A stretch of DNA of 64,000 nt from [Mycobacterium] fortunisiensis (lineage in GTDB: Bacteria > Actinomycetota > Actinomycetes > Mycobacteriales > Mycobacteriaceae), in the NCBI RefSeq assembly GCF_019050325.1, contig NZ_VOMB01000027.1:62001-126000 (forward strand). Direction: 5' to 3'. Shown here piece by piece: positions 49,996-58,160 of the stretch. The notes beneath the pieces are model-generated. The model was not told the DNA's origin, did no database searches, and saw only the letters and a program-made list of their open reading frames with translations. How positions within the stretch are numbered: the stretch's first letter is position 1; each line of letters starts with the position of its first letter. The position numbers and the translations under genes were made by a program.

Positions 49996-51537
49996 GTGGT
50001 CACGCTGGACCGGCTGATCAACGTTCTGGGCGGCTACGGGGTGCGGCTGCGCGCCGCGGCGCGTGGAGCCGGCCCGCCACCCCGCTCGACCGAGCTGCGC
50101 AGCGTGGTGATGCACGAACCCGATCCGGTCATCGGCGATGTCCTGCTGGCGGTGGGCGCCACCTCGATCGTCGAGGCGGTGCGGTGGGCGCGGGCGGCCC
50201 GCGCCGTGGTGGTGCTGGTCCGCGGTCCCAGTTCCGAGAACACAGCCGAGGACGGCCCGATTGCCGACGACGGCATCGCGGTGATGACGGTCGACCCCGA
50301 GGTGTCCTGGAGCGAGCTGGCGGCCGTCGTCTACGGAGTGGTGCTGGAGGGCCGGGAGACCGAATCCGGGCGCGGCCCCACCGACTTGTTCGCCCTGGCC
50401 GACAGCCTCGCCGACGCGGTCGGGGCGGCGGTCACCATCGAAGACCGGCGCAGTGCGGTGCTGGCGTACTCGCGGCTGCAGCAGCACGCCGACCCGGCCC
50501 GCGCCGAGACAATTCTGAGTCGCCGCGCCCCGCGTCGGCTGCGGACGCTGTTCGAGGCCCGCGGGGTGTTCCGCCACCTCGCCGAATCCGATGAACCGAT
50601 CTACGTCGAGGGCGACGCTGAGCACGGCCTGACCGGTCGGATGGTGGTGGCCGCCCGGGCCGGTCGCGAACTGCTCGGCTCCATCTGGGTGACGTGCGCC
50701 GAGCCCCTGCCCGACGCGCGCCGGGCCGCCCTCGCCGACGGCGCCCGCATGGTCAGCCTGCATCTGCTGCGGTCCCGCGCGAGTGCCGATCTGGAACGCC
50801 AGGTCGAATCGGAGTTGGTGATCCGGCTGCTCGAGGGCGCCGCCGACGCCACCAGCGTGGCCAGCCGGCTCGCGCTGCCGCAGACGCCGCTGCGGGTGAT
50901 CGCGCTGCGGGCGCACACCGCCGACGAGCGGCACGCCGCGCTGCTGTTGGCGTTCGAGCGGGCCACCGCCGGCTTCGGCTGGTCGCGTCCCGGGCGCAGC
51001 GCGCTCGTCGGCAACACCGTCTACACCGTGCTGCCCGGCGCCGAGGCCGAGGCGGCAAGCGCGTGGGTGACGGGTCTGCGCGCAGCGCTGCCGGAGCCGG
51101 TCGGTGTGCTGGCCGGGATCAGCAGCCCGGCCACCGCCGCCGAACTGGCGCTGGCCCGCAGCGAGGCCGACGAATGCCTGGCCCTGCACGAGGTGCGCCG
51201 GGCCGGCCCGGCGCCGGTCTACGACGAGGTCTGGGACGACATCCTGCTGCAGCGGCTGCGGATCGCCGCCCGCTCTGGACGCGCCCCGCAACGCGGACCG
51301 GTCGCCGAGCTGCGCGCCCACGACCAGGTACACGGCACCCAATACGCGGCCACGTTGCGCGCCTGGCTGGAAGCCCAAGGGGACCGGGCCGGGGCCGGCC
51401 GGGCCCTGGGCGTGCACGAGAACACCGTGCGGTACCGGTTGCGCAAGATGAGCGAGCTGACCCAGCTCAACCTGGACGATCCGCGCAAGCGGCTGGCGAT
51501 GATGATCGAGCTGGCCGCCACCGAAGAACTGTCGTAA
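49996..51537 (+). CDS. PucR family transcriptional regulator
   Basis: A 513-residue regulator of the PucR/CdaR type. The N-terminal half holds a PucR-like sensor domain, the middle a GAF/GGDEF-like linker, and the C terminus an HTH_30 motif (RALGVHENTVRYRLRKMSEL). These proteins control catabolism of purines, amino acids or related compounds. It begins with GTG three bases after the protease gene. Downstream lies an amino-acid-oxidase-like gene, and between them an inverted repeat that may be its binding site. Confidence 0.88.
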   Translation: MVTLDRLINVLGGYGVRLRAAARGAGPPPRSTELRSVVMHEPDPVIGDVLLAVGATSIVEAVRWARAARAVVVLVRGPSSENTAEDGPIADDGIAVMTVDPEVSWSELAAVVYGVVLEGRETESGRGPTDLFALADSLADAVGAAVTIEDRRSAVLAYSRLQQHADPARAETILSRRAPRRLRTLFEARGVFRHLAESDEPIYVEGDAEHGLTGRMVVAARAGRELLGSIWVTCAEPLPDARRAALADGARMVSLHLLRSRASADLERQVESELVIRLLEGAADATSVASRLALPQTPLRVIALRAHTADERHAALLLAFERATAGFGWSRPGRSALVGNTVYTVLPGAEAEAASAWVTGLRAALPEPVGVLAGISSPATAAELALARSEADECLALHEVRRAGPAPVYDEVWDDILLQRLRIAARSGRAPQRGPVAELRAHDQVHGTQYAATLRAWLEAQGDRAGAGRALGVHENTVRYRLRKMSELTQLNLDDPRKRLAMMIELAATEELS

Positions 51538-51538
51538 T

Positions 51539-51567
51539 CCGACAATCACACGCCGCGGGATTGTCGG
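51539..51567. promoter_or_regulatory. Putative PucR-type operator
   Basis: CCGACAAT (51539-51546) and ATTGTCGG (51560-51567) form a perfect 8-bp inverted repeat with a 13-bp spacer, beginning two bases after the pucR stop and 45 bp before the oxidoreductase start. Confidence 0.45.
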
Positions 51568-51611
51568 TGGGATGCAAACGCCGTGCAACACATCACACTC
51601 ACCATGGACAC

Positions 51612-52862
51612 ATGAAGGGTGTCGAACGCATCGACGGCGGACCACGCTCGGTGGTCGTCGTGGGCGCCGGCATCGTCGGCCTGTCCACCGCATGGTTTCT
51701 GCAGGACCGCGGGGTCACGGTCACCGTGGTGGACCGGTCCGGGCCGGCGGCCGGGGCCTCATGGGGCAACGCCGGCTGGGTTTCGCCGACGCTGACCATT
51801 CCGCTGAACGATCCGGCGGTCCTGCGCTACGGCCTGCGGTCGATGGTCAGCCGCTCGGCCCCACTGCACATTCCGCCCACCGCCGACCCGGGACTGTGGT
51901 CGTTTCTGGCCCGCTTTGCGATGAACTGCCGGCTGTCGTCGTGGACCAGAGCCGCGACCGCCAACCTGACGTTCAACGACGAGTGCCTCGAGGCCTACGA
52001 CGTACTGACCGCCAACGGGGTCGCGGTACCGACCACTGACGGGCCGATCACCGCGCTGTTCGAAACCCCCCGCCAGGCTGAACACCTGAGAACCGAACTG
52101 CACCGGATGGCCGCGCTGGGACAGCACGTGGCCGTCACCGAACTGACCGGGGCGACGCTGCGCGAGCAGGTCCCCCTGGCGTCGGCGGCCATCACCACCG
52201 GCCTCAGCATCGAAGGCCAACGTTTCGTCGATCCCGGCCGATTCGTGCACGCGCTGGCCAACGCCGTCGTCGACCGCGGCGCAGAACTCGTCATCGGGGA
52301 GGTGACCGGTGTGCAGCCGGGCCGCGACGGGATCAGCGTGCAGCTGCCGGACCGGTCACTGAGCGCCGAGGCAGCGGTGATCGCCACCGGGGCGTGGCTG
52401 TCGAAGCTGGCCGGGCCGTGGGTGCGCACCCCGGTGCGGGCCGGCCGCGGCTACTCGTTCACGGTGCCGGTCGATCGCCCCGTCCTCGGGCCGATCTACC
52501 TGCCCGAGGCACGAGTGGCCTGCACCCCGTATCGGGGCGGGCTGCGGGTGGCCGGCACCATGGAGTTCCGCTCCCCCGACGCCCCGCTGCAACCGGCGCG
52601 CATCGAAGCCATCGTCGCCTCGGCCACCCCGCTGCTCGACGGTGTGGGCTGGGCCGCCCGCAGCGATCCGTGGGTGGGTCCACGTCCGGTCACCCCCGAT
52701 GGACGCCCACTCATCGGTGAAGTCGCACAAGGCATTTACGTCGCAGGCGGCCACGGGATGTGGGGACTGGCCCACGGCCCGGTCACCGGACGACTGCTGA
52801 CCGAATACATCACCACCGGAAAGCAACCCGACGCCCTGCGTGATTTCGACCCTCTGCGCTGA
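51612..52862 (+). CDS. FAD-dependent D-amino-acid dehydrogenase-like oxidoreductase
   Basis: A 416-residue DAO-family flavoenzyme. The dinucleotide motif VVVVGAGIVGLSTAWFLQDRG lies near residue 14, GASWGNAGWVSP follows as in DadA, and the C-terminal GIYVAGGHGMWGLAHGPVTG closes the FAD site. It probably deaminates D-amino acids or related amines and passes electrons to the respiratory chain. The ATG at 51612 is the only one fitting the fold; an ATG at 51604 meets a stop at once. Likely controlled by the upstream PucR protein. Confidence 0.87.
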   Translation: MKGVERIDGGPRSVVVVGAGIVGLSTAWFLQDRGVTVTVVDRSGPAAGASWGNAGWVSPTLTIPLNDPAVLRYGLRSMVSRSAPLHIPPTADPGLWSFLARFAMNCRLSSWTRAATANLTFNDECLEAYDVLTANGVAVPTTDGPITALFETPRQAEHLRTELHRMAALGQHVAVTELTGATLREQVPLASAAITTGLSIEGQRFVDPGRFVHALANAVVDRGAELVIGEVTGVQPGRDGISVQLPDRSLSAEAAVIATGAWLSKLAGPWVRTPVRAGRGYSFTVPVDRPVLGPIYLPEARVACTPYRGGLRVAGTMEFRSPDAPLQPARIEAIVASATPLLDGVGWAARSDPWVGPRPVTPDGRPLIGEVAQGIYVAGGHGMWGLAHGPVTGRLLTEYITTGKQPDALRDFDPLR

Positions 52863-52895
52863 GGATTCACCACGTTGCCCGTCACGGGCGCACAC

Positions 52896-52932
52896 GACGT
52901 CAGGGGCGGCGCACCCGCCCGCCCCTGACGTC
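52896..52932 (+). terminator. Strong hairpin after oxidoreductase gene
   Basis: A perfect 14-bp stem (GACGTCAGGGGCGG, 52896-52909, with 52919-52932) and 9-nt loop follows the stop codon. No T-run is present, but the stability and place suggest termination. Confidence 0.6.
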
Positions 52933-52960
52933 AACTCCGCATCATCGGAAGGACACTGAA

Positions 52961-53425
52961 ATGACTGCCAGCCAACGTATTTGGTTATCCCCGTCGGCCT
53001 ATGACCGACTGCAGACCGAGCTCTCGATGCTGCGCGAGCTGATCGCGACGGAGGCCGCCTCCGACTCCGACGAGAACCAGGTGGCCGTCCAGCGAGCCCG
53101 GCAAGCCCGGATCCAGCAGATCCACGATCAGCTGCTCAACGCTGTCGTCGGCGAGGATCCGCCCGACGACGGCGTGGCCGAGCCGGGCATGGTCTTGACC
53201 GTGCGCTACGACCTGACCGGTGAGGAGGAGACGTTTCTGCTCGGCGTCCGCGGCGCCGAATACGGCGACCTGGAGGTGTATTCGGTGAACTCCCCGTTGG
53301 GTGAGGCGATCGTCGGGGCCCGCCCCGGCGAGCAACGCCGCTACCCGGTCCCCAGCGGGGACGCCGTACCGGTGACGCTGCTGGCCGCCGTGCCGTTGGG
53401 GATGCACCAGCCGGCCGCGGGCTGA
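52961..53425 (+). CDS. GreA/GreB family transcription-factor-like protein
   Basis: A 154-residue protein like GreA/GreB elongation factors. A short helical N-terminal region (SPSAYDRLQTELSMLRELI) precedes the FKBP-like C-terminal domain (VLTVRYDLTGEEETFLLG, NSPLGEAIVGARPGE). The paired acidic residues at a coiled-coil tip that promote RNA cleavage are not evident, so it may bind RNA polymerase without that activity. GGAAGGA precedes the ATG. Confidence 0.82.
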   Translation: MTASQRIWLSPSAYDRLQTELSMLRELIATEAASDSDENQVAVQRARQARIQQIHDQLLNAVVGEDPPDDGVAEPGMVLTVRYDLTGEEETFLLGVRGAEYGDLEVYSVNSPLGEAIVGARPGEQRRYPVPSGDAVPVTLLAAVPLGMHQPAAG

Positions 53426-53450
53426 GGCAGGAGCGCCTTACGCTGTTCGG

Positions 53451-54017
53451 ATGGCAGGCGAACGCAAGGGCACGCCCGGCAGCTTGACCGCCGACGACTG
53501 GGTGCGGGCCGGGTACGCCCTGCTGGCCTCCGACGGGATGCGGGCGCTCAAGATCGAGCGGCTCTGCGAACAGATCGGCGCCACCCGGGGCAGCTTCTAC
53601 TGGCACTTCACCGACATGAAGGGCTACCGGGCCGCCCTGGTGGCGTCGTGGAACGAATTCCTGGAGCAGGACCGCCGCTCACTGGCCGAGCTCGAGGATC
53701 TGCCGCCGCGGGAACGCCTGTCAGGAATGATGAAAGAGCTGATGAGTCCGCGGCACTGGACGCTGGAACGGGCGATGCGGGAGTGGGCCCGGTCCGACGA
53801 TGTCGCGGCGGCCAATGTGCGCGCGGCCGATCACCGCGTCCTGGTCGCGGTCACGAAGGCCTATCTGGATTACGGGTTCAGCCCCGAGGAGGCGGATCTG
53901 CGCGGCCAGGCCACCTTCGCCACGGGCATCGGGGTGCTGCACCTCATGGACTCGGCCGAAGCGCTCACCGCGGCCGACCGCTACGAGAGATTTCTGGACC
54001 TCATGCTCGGCGGCTGA
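53451..54017 (+). CDS. TetR family transcriptional regulator
   Basis: A 188-residue TetR-type regulator. The DNA-binding domain spans about residues 10-60 with IERLCEQIGATRGSFYWHFTD as the helix-turn-helix; the rest is a ligand/dimer domain. TACGCT (53439-53444) stands six bases before the ATG, predicting a leaderless mRNA. Its target is not evident; the neighbours are a GreA-like gene and the convergent primase. Confidence 0.87.
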   Translation: MAGERKGTPGSLTADDWVRAGYALLASDGMRALKIERLCEQIGATRGSFYWHFTDMKGYRAALVASWNEFLEQDRRSLAELEDLPPRERLSGMMKELMSPRHWTLERAMREWARSDDVAAANVRAADHRVLVAVTKAYLDYGFSPEEADLRGQATFATGIGVLHLMDSAEALTAADRYERFLDLMLGG

Positions 54018-54027
54018 GCTCGCCGCG

Positions 54028-55080
54028 TCACCGACGGTTGCCCTGCTCGTCCCAGTGTTCGGCGACCTTCTTGCTGGGCTGCACCCGCGGCGGCTCGCCT
54101 GGCATCTTGGGGTAGCTCGGCGGATAGGGCAGATCCCCGAGGCCGCGTTCCTCGTCGGCGGCCACCAGATCCAGCAGCGGCTGCAGCGACTGGTTTTCGT
54201 CGTCGATGCCGGCCCACGGATCATCGCGCCCGGCAAGGAAATCCGGCACCGTGGCGATCGTGTAGTCATCCGGGTCGGCATCGCTCAGCTCAGCCCAGGA
54301 CAGCGGCGTGGACACCGTGGCGATCGGGGTCTTGCGGGCCGAGTAGGCCGAGGCGAACGTGCGGTCACGGGCGTTCTGGTTGTAGTCGATGAACAACCGC
54401 TGCCCCCGCTCTTCTTTCCACCACGACGTGGTCACCGCATCGGGTGCCCGACGTTCGACCTCCCGGGCCAGCGCGATGCCGGCGCGCCTGACCTCGATGA
54501 AATCCCAATCGGTCAAGATCGGCAGGAACACGTGCACACCTCGGCCGCCGGAGGTTTTCGGATAGCCGACCAGGCCCAGCTCGTCGAGCAGGGGCTTGAG
54601 CACATCGCAGGCAATACTGCGGGCTTCGGCGAATCCGGTGCCGGGCTGCGGGTCCAGGTCGATGCGCAACTCGTCGGGGTGCTCGGTGTCCGGGCAGCGA
54701 ACCTGCCACGGGTGCAACGTGATCGTGCCCATCTGGGCAGCCCAGGCGATCGCCGCCGGATGGGTGACCTTCAGCGCATCGGCGGTGCGGCCCGACGGGA
54801 ACGTCACCGTACAGGTCTCCAAATAGTCGGGATGCTTCTGCGGCACCCGTTTCTGGTAGATCTCCTCGCCCTCGATACCGTCGGGAAATCGCTGCAGATG
54901 CGTGGGCCGGTCCCGCAGCAGCGTCACCATTTTCTCGGCGACACTGAGGTAGTACTCCATCAGCTTGCCCTTGGTGCCGTTGCGGCCCAGCTTGGGGTAA
55001 TACACCTTGTTCGGGTTGGTGAACCGGACCTTGATTCCGTCGACGTCGAGTTCGGTTGCCCCGCCAGCCTTTTCAGCCAT
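54028..55080 (-). CDS. LigD-type primase-polymerase (Prim-PolC, Rv3730c-like)
   Basis: A 350-residue stand-alone archaeo-eukaryotic primase-like polymerase, like the POL domain of LigD. The metal-binding DxD lies in DELRIDLDPQPG; further motifs are GYPKTSGGRGVHVFLPI and RGQRLFIDYNQNARDRT. It fills short gaps with ribonucleotides during excision or break repair, working with LigC. It starts one base after the ligC1-like gene, forming an operon. Confidence 0.93.
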   Translation of the reverse strand: MAEKAGGATELDVDGIKVRFTNPNKVYYPKLGRNGTKGKLMEYYLSVAEKMVTLLRDRPTHLQRFPDGIEGEEIYQKRVPQKHPDYLETCTVTFPSGRTADALKVTHPAAIAWAAQMGTITLHPWQVRCPDTEHPDELRIDLDPQPGTGFAEARSIACDVLKPLLDELGLVGYPKTSGGRGVHVFLPILTDWDFIEVRRAGIALAREVERRAPDAVTTSWWKEERGQRLFIDYNQNARDRTFASAYSARKTPIATVSTPLSWAELSDADPDDYTIATVPDFLAGRDDPWAGIDDENQSLQPLLDLVAADEERGLGDLPYPPSYPKMPGEPPRVQPSKKVAEHWDEQGNRR

Positions 55081-55081
55081 T

Positions 55082-56173
55082 TCAGCCTTCCTTCGCCAGC
55101 ACGTCGTTCAGGTCGTAGTTCAACGGCACGTCGAGCTGAGCGAACGTACAGCTGGACGGCTCGCGGTCGGGGCGCCACCGCAGAAACTTCACCGCGTGCC
55201 GGAAGCGCCGGCCGTACTCGGTGTTACCTTCCATCTGGTCATACGCCACCTCACATACCCGTTCCGGCCGGACCGGAATCCAGCGCTTGTCGGCAGCCGA
55301 GTTCCACCGGCTGGGATCACCGTCGCGCACTTCGTCGCCCTCGCGCAGCGGCTCCAGGTCGGCCAGCAGCTTGAGCCGGTCCTTGACGCTGAACGAGGCT
55401 GCACCACCGACCATTTGCAGCTCACCGTCGGAGCGGTACAGCCCGAGCAGGATCGACCCGACGCCCTCCCCGCTCTTGTGGATGCGGTAGCCCATGGCCA
55501 CACAGTCAGCGTCACGGTGGTGCTTGACCTTGACCATCTCCCGCTTACCGGGCAGATACGGGCCGTCGAGGCGCTTGGCGATGACGCCGTCGAGCCCGGC
55601 CCCTTCGAAGGTCTGCAACCACTCGGCCCCGAGTTCGGGATCGGTGGTGGTGCGGGTGACGTGGCACCACACCTGATTTGCTCCTCGCGTGCGCAGAAGC
55701 TTGTCTCCGACGGCGTCGACGAGCGCTTCACGACGATCCCGGAACGGCGCGGCCAGCAGTGACCGGTCCCCGATGGCCAGCGCGTCGAACCCGATGAAAT
55801 GCGCCGGGGTCTGCCCGGCGAGCATGGTGATGCGCGACTCGGCGGGATGGATGCGCTGGGACAGCGACTCCCAGTCCAGCCGTACTCGGTTGTCGATCTC
55901 GCGTGGCACCACCACTTCGCCGTCCAGCACGCAGCGCCCGACGAGCTCGTCGCGCAGCGCATCGAGCAGTTCCGGGAAGTAGCGCCCCAGCTCCTTGCCG
56001 TTGCGCGACTGCAGCACCACCTCGTCACCGTCACGGAACACCAGCGCCCGGAAGCCGTCCCACTTGGGTTCGTAGGACCACACCCCGGCCTCGTCCGGCA
56101 CCTTCACCTGCGCCTTGGCGAGCATCGGTTCGATCGGCGGCTGCACTGGCAAGTCCACGAGTTCCATACTCAC
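55082..56173 (-). CDS. ligC1: ATP-dependent DNA ligase LigC1
   Basis: A 363-residue ATP-dependent DNA ligase. The adenylated lysine is in YEPKWDGFR (Lys37), followed by DGEVVVP, FIGFDALAIGD, GLDGVIAKRLD and KVKHHRDADCVA, the nucleotidyltransferase motifs, and a C-terminal OB fold. It seals nicks in repair together with Prim-PolC. GTG at 56173 is used; an ATG two codons later is possible. A second ligase gene is divergent from it. Confidence 0.93.
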   Translation of the reverse strand: MSMELVDLPVQPPIEPMLAKAQVKVPDEAGVWSYEPKWDGFRALVFRDGDEVVLQSRNGKELGRYFPELLDALRDELVGRCVLDGEVVVPREIDNRVRLDWESLSQRIHPAESRITMLAGQTPAHFIGFDALAIGDRSLLAAPFRDRREALVDAVGDKLLRTRGANQVWCHVTRTTTDPELGAEWLQTFEGAGLDGVIAKRLDGPYLPGKREMVKVKHHRDADCVAMGYRIHKSGEGVGSILLGLYRSDGELQMVGGAASFSVKDRLKLLADLEPLREGDEVRDGDPSRWNSAADKRWIPVRPERVCEVAYDQMEGNTEYGRRFRHAVKFLRWRPDREPSSCTFAQLDVPLNYDLNDVLAKEG

Positions 56174-56236
56174 GTAGACCCGTGAACCAAGGCAATGTCA
56201 TCGCCGAAGGTCATCGCCGAAAGCCACAATGGACCC

Positions 56237-57310
56237 ATGCGCCTGCCCGTGATGCCGCCCGTCGCACCGATGCTGGCCAAGCCGGCGACGGTGATTCCAT
56301 CGGGCGCGTCCTACGAACCCAAGTGGGACGGCTTTCGTACCATCTGTTTTCGCGACGGCGACGACGTCGAGTTGGGCAGCCGCAACGAGCGGCCGATGAC
56401 GCGATATTTCCCCGAACTCGTCGAGGCGGCCACGGCGGAACTGCCGCCACGGTGTGTCGTCGACGGCGAAATCGTCATCGCGGCCGAGGACGGTCTGGAT
56501 TTCGAGGCGCTGCAACTGCGATTGCACCCGGCCGCGTCGCGGGTGCGCATGCTGGCCGAACAGACGCCGGCGGCCTTCATCGCATTCGACCTGCTGGCGT
56601 TGGGCGACGAGAACCTGATGGACCGGCCGTTCAGTGAACGGCGCGCCACTCTCGTCGACGCGCTGGGCTCGGGCCCGTCATTCCACGTCACCCCGGCGAC
56701 CACCGATCTGCCCACGGCACGGCGCTGGTTCGACGAATTCGAGGGAGCCGGGCTCGACGGGTTGATCGCCAAACCGCTCACCCTCGCCTATCAGCCCGAC
56801 AAACGGGTGATGGTGAAGATCAAGCACCAGCGGACCGCCGATTGCGTGGTCGCCGGCTATCGGCTGCACAAGTCCGGACCCGACGCGATCGGCTCGCTGC
56901 TACTCGGGCTCTACACCGACGACGGTGAGCTGGCCTCCGTCGGCGTCATCGGCGCCTTCCCGATGGCACGGCGCCGAGCCCTGTTCACCGAATTACAGCC
57001 CCTGGTAACCAGTTTCGAGCACCACCCGTGGAACTGGGCCGCCCAGGTGGCCGCCGATCCGCAACTCGCGCGTCGGTACGGCGGCGGGTCACGCTGGAAC
57101 GCCGGCAAGGACCTGTCCTTCGTGCCGCTCCGGCCCGAACGCGTCGTCGAGGTCCGCTACGACCACATGGAGGGCCGTCGCTTCCGGCATACCGCCCAGT
57201 TCAACCGCTGGCGGCCCGACCGGGACCCGCAGTCGTGCACCTATGCCCAGCTCGAGCAGCCGGTCACCTTCCGGCTCGACGACATCGTCCCGGGGCTGAT
57301 TCGCGACTAG
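56237..57310 (+). CDS. ligC2: ATP-dependent DNA ligase LigC2
   Basis: A 357-residue paralogue of the divergent ligC1, with the adenylation lysine in YEPKWDGFR (Lys29), VVDGEIVIA, FIAFDLLALGD, GLDGLIAKPL and KIKHQRTADCVVAG. M. smegmatis also carries adjacent ligC1 and ligC2. The ATG at 56237, six bases after a CACAAT hexamer, was preferred to an upstream in-frame start at 56195. The 3' end overlaps the convergent gene by 4 bp. Confidence 0.9.
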   Translation: MRLPVMPPVAPMLAKPATVIPSGASYEPKWDGFRTICFRDGDDVELGSRNERPMTRYFPELVEAATAELPPRCVVDGEIVIAAEDGLDFEALQLRLHPAASRVRMLAEQTPAAFIAFDLLALGDENLMDRPFSERRATLVDALGSGPSFHVTPATTDLPTARRWFDEFEGAGLDGLIAKPLTLAYQPDKRVMVKIKHQRTADCVVAGYRLHKSGPDAIGSLLLGLYTDDGELASVGVIGAFPMARRRALFTELQPLVTSFEHHPWNWAAQVAADPQLARRYGGGSRWNAGKDLSFVPLRPERVVEVRYDHMEGRRFRHTAQFNRWRPDRDPQSCTYAQLEQPVTFRLDDIVPGLIRD

Positions 57311-58107
57311 TGGTGATCCGGCGGCTGCAGCCAGGTGGCCAGGTTGCGCACGTAGTCCTTGAACACCCCCAGGCGCGACGGGTCGGCCCTGATCTGCCAG
57401 CCGGGCCGATCGGTGACGAACGACGGTGCGCCACAACCGAGATCCCAGTTGTAATCGGCGAAGTGGTGGAACGACGACTCCGCCACGGCCCGGCCCATCG
57501 GCCTGCCCTCCGCCGTCTGCTCACCGTCGAGTGCAACGGCAAGATCGAACGTCCGGCCCGTCCCGGTGCTACGCCCCCGGGCCACCACCGTCGCGGATGG
57601 GACGGCAGCAGCCGACACGAGTCCTTCGTGGGGGTGGGCCGGAAACCACTCGATGCGGCCGCTGGCAGTCCGGGCGGTACGCAGCAACTGGTGCACCGGC
57701 TCCACAGCCAGCACCGGCTGGTAGTCGCCGTTGGCGCCCGAGTGGATGTTGGCGTCAACGAACTCGTTGAGCTGTCCCAATGAGCCCAGCCCGCGCAGAC
57801 AGCCACCCAGATCCCGGTGGTCACGCGCGGTGAGCACCCCGCCGCCGAGCCCGCGGAACCGGCCGATCGCCGCGCACTCCCCGGGCGTCAGACCGTTGCC
57901 GACATCGACCGCCATCAACCACAGCTGATCGAACCCCAGCTCGTCGAGGTGGCTGAGCACCGGATCCTGCACACCGTGATCGACCCGGTTGCGGGCCAGC
58001 ACATCGTGCCCGTCGGCACGCAGCTCACCGGCCAGCAGCGAGAACCGCCTGATATCCCAGTCATCGGGGTTCTCGGTGATCGTGGTCTGCAACAGGATTG
58101 TCGCCAT
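57307..58107 (-). CDS. Conserved hypothetical protein
   Basis: A 266-residue soluble protein. The N-terminal half has alternating strands and helices with FDQLWLMAVDVGNGLTPGEC and GGGVLTARDHRDLGGCL, which suggest a Rossmann-like or class I amidotransferase-like (ThuA-type) fold; the second half contains SFHHFADYNWDLGCGAP. A catalytic triad could not be assigned. It overlaps ligC2's end by 4 bp. Function unknown. Confidence 0.6.
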   Translation of the reverse strand: MATILLQTTITENPDDWDIRRFSLLAGELRADGHDVLARNRVDHGVQDPVLSHLDELGFDQLWLMAVDVGNGLTPGECAAIGRFRGLGGGVLTARDHRDLGGCLRGLGSLGQLNEFVDANIHSGANGDYQPVLAVEPVHQLLRTARTASGRIEWFPAHPHEGLVSAAAVPSATVVARGRSTGTGRTFDLAVALDGEQTAEGRPMGRAVAESSFHHFADYNWDLGCGAPSFVTDRPGWQIRADPSRLGVFKDYVRNLATWLQPPDHH

Positions 58108-58160
58108 GTCAACCAGCCTGACTTATCCGGTCAGACCTGGGACCCTTGAAAACCCGTGGT

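Noticed and set aside
48985..51693. A 902-codon open frame on the minus strand across three plus-strand genes
   Set aside because: It shows no domain and runs antisense to a protease with a catalytic triad, a PucR regulator and the start of an FAD enzyme.
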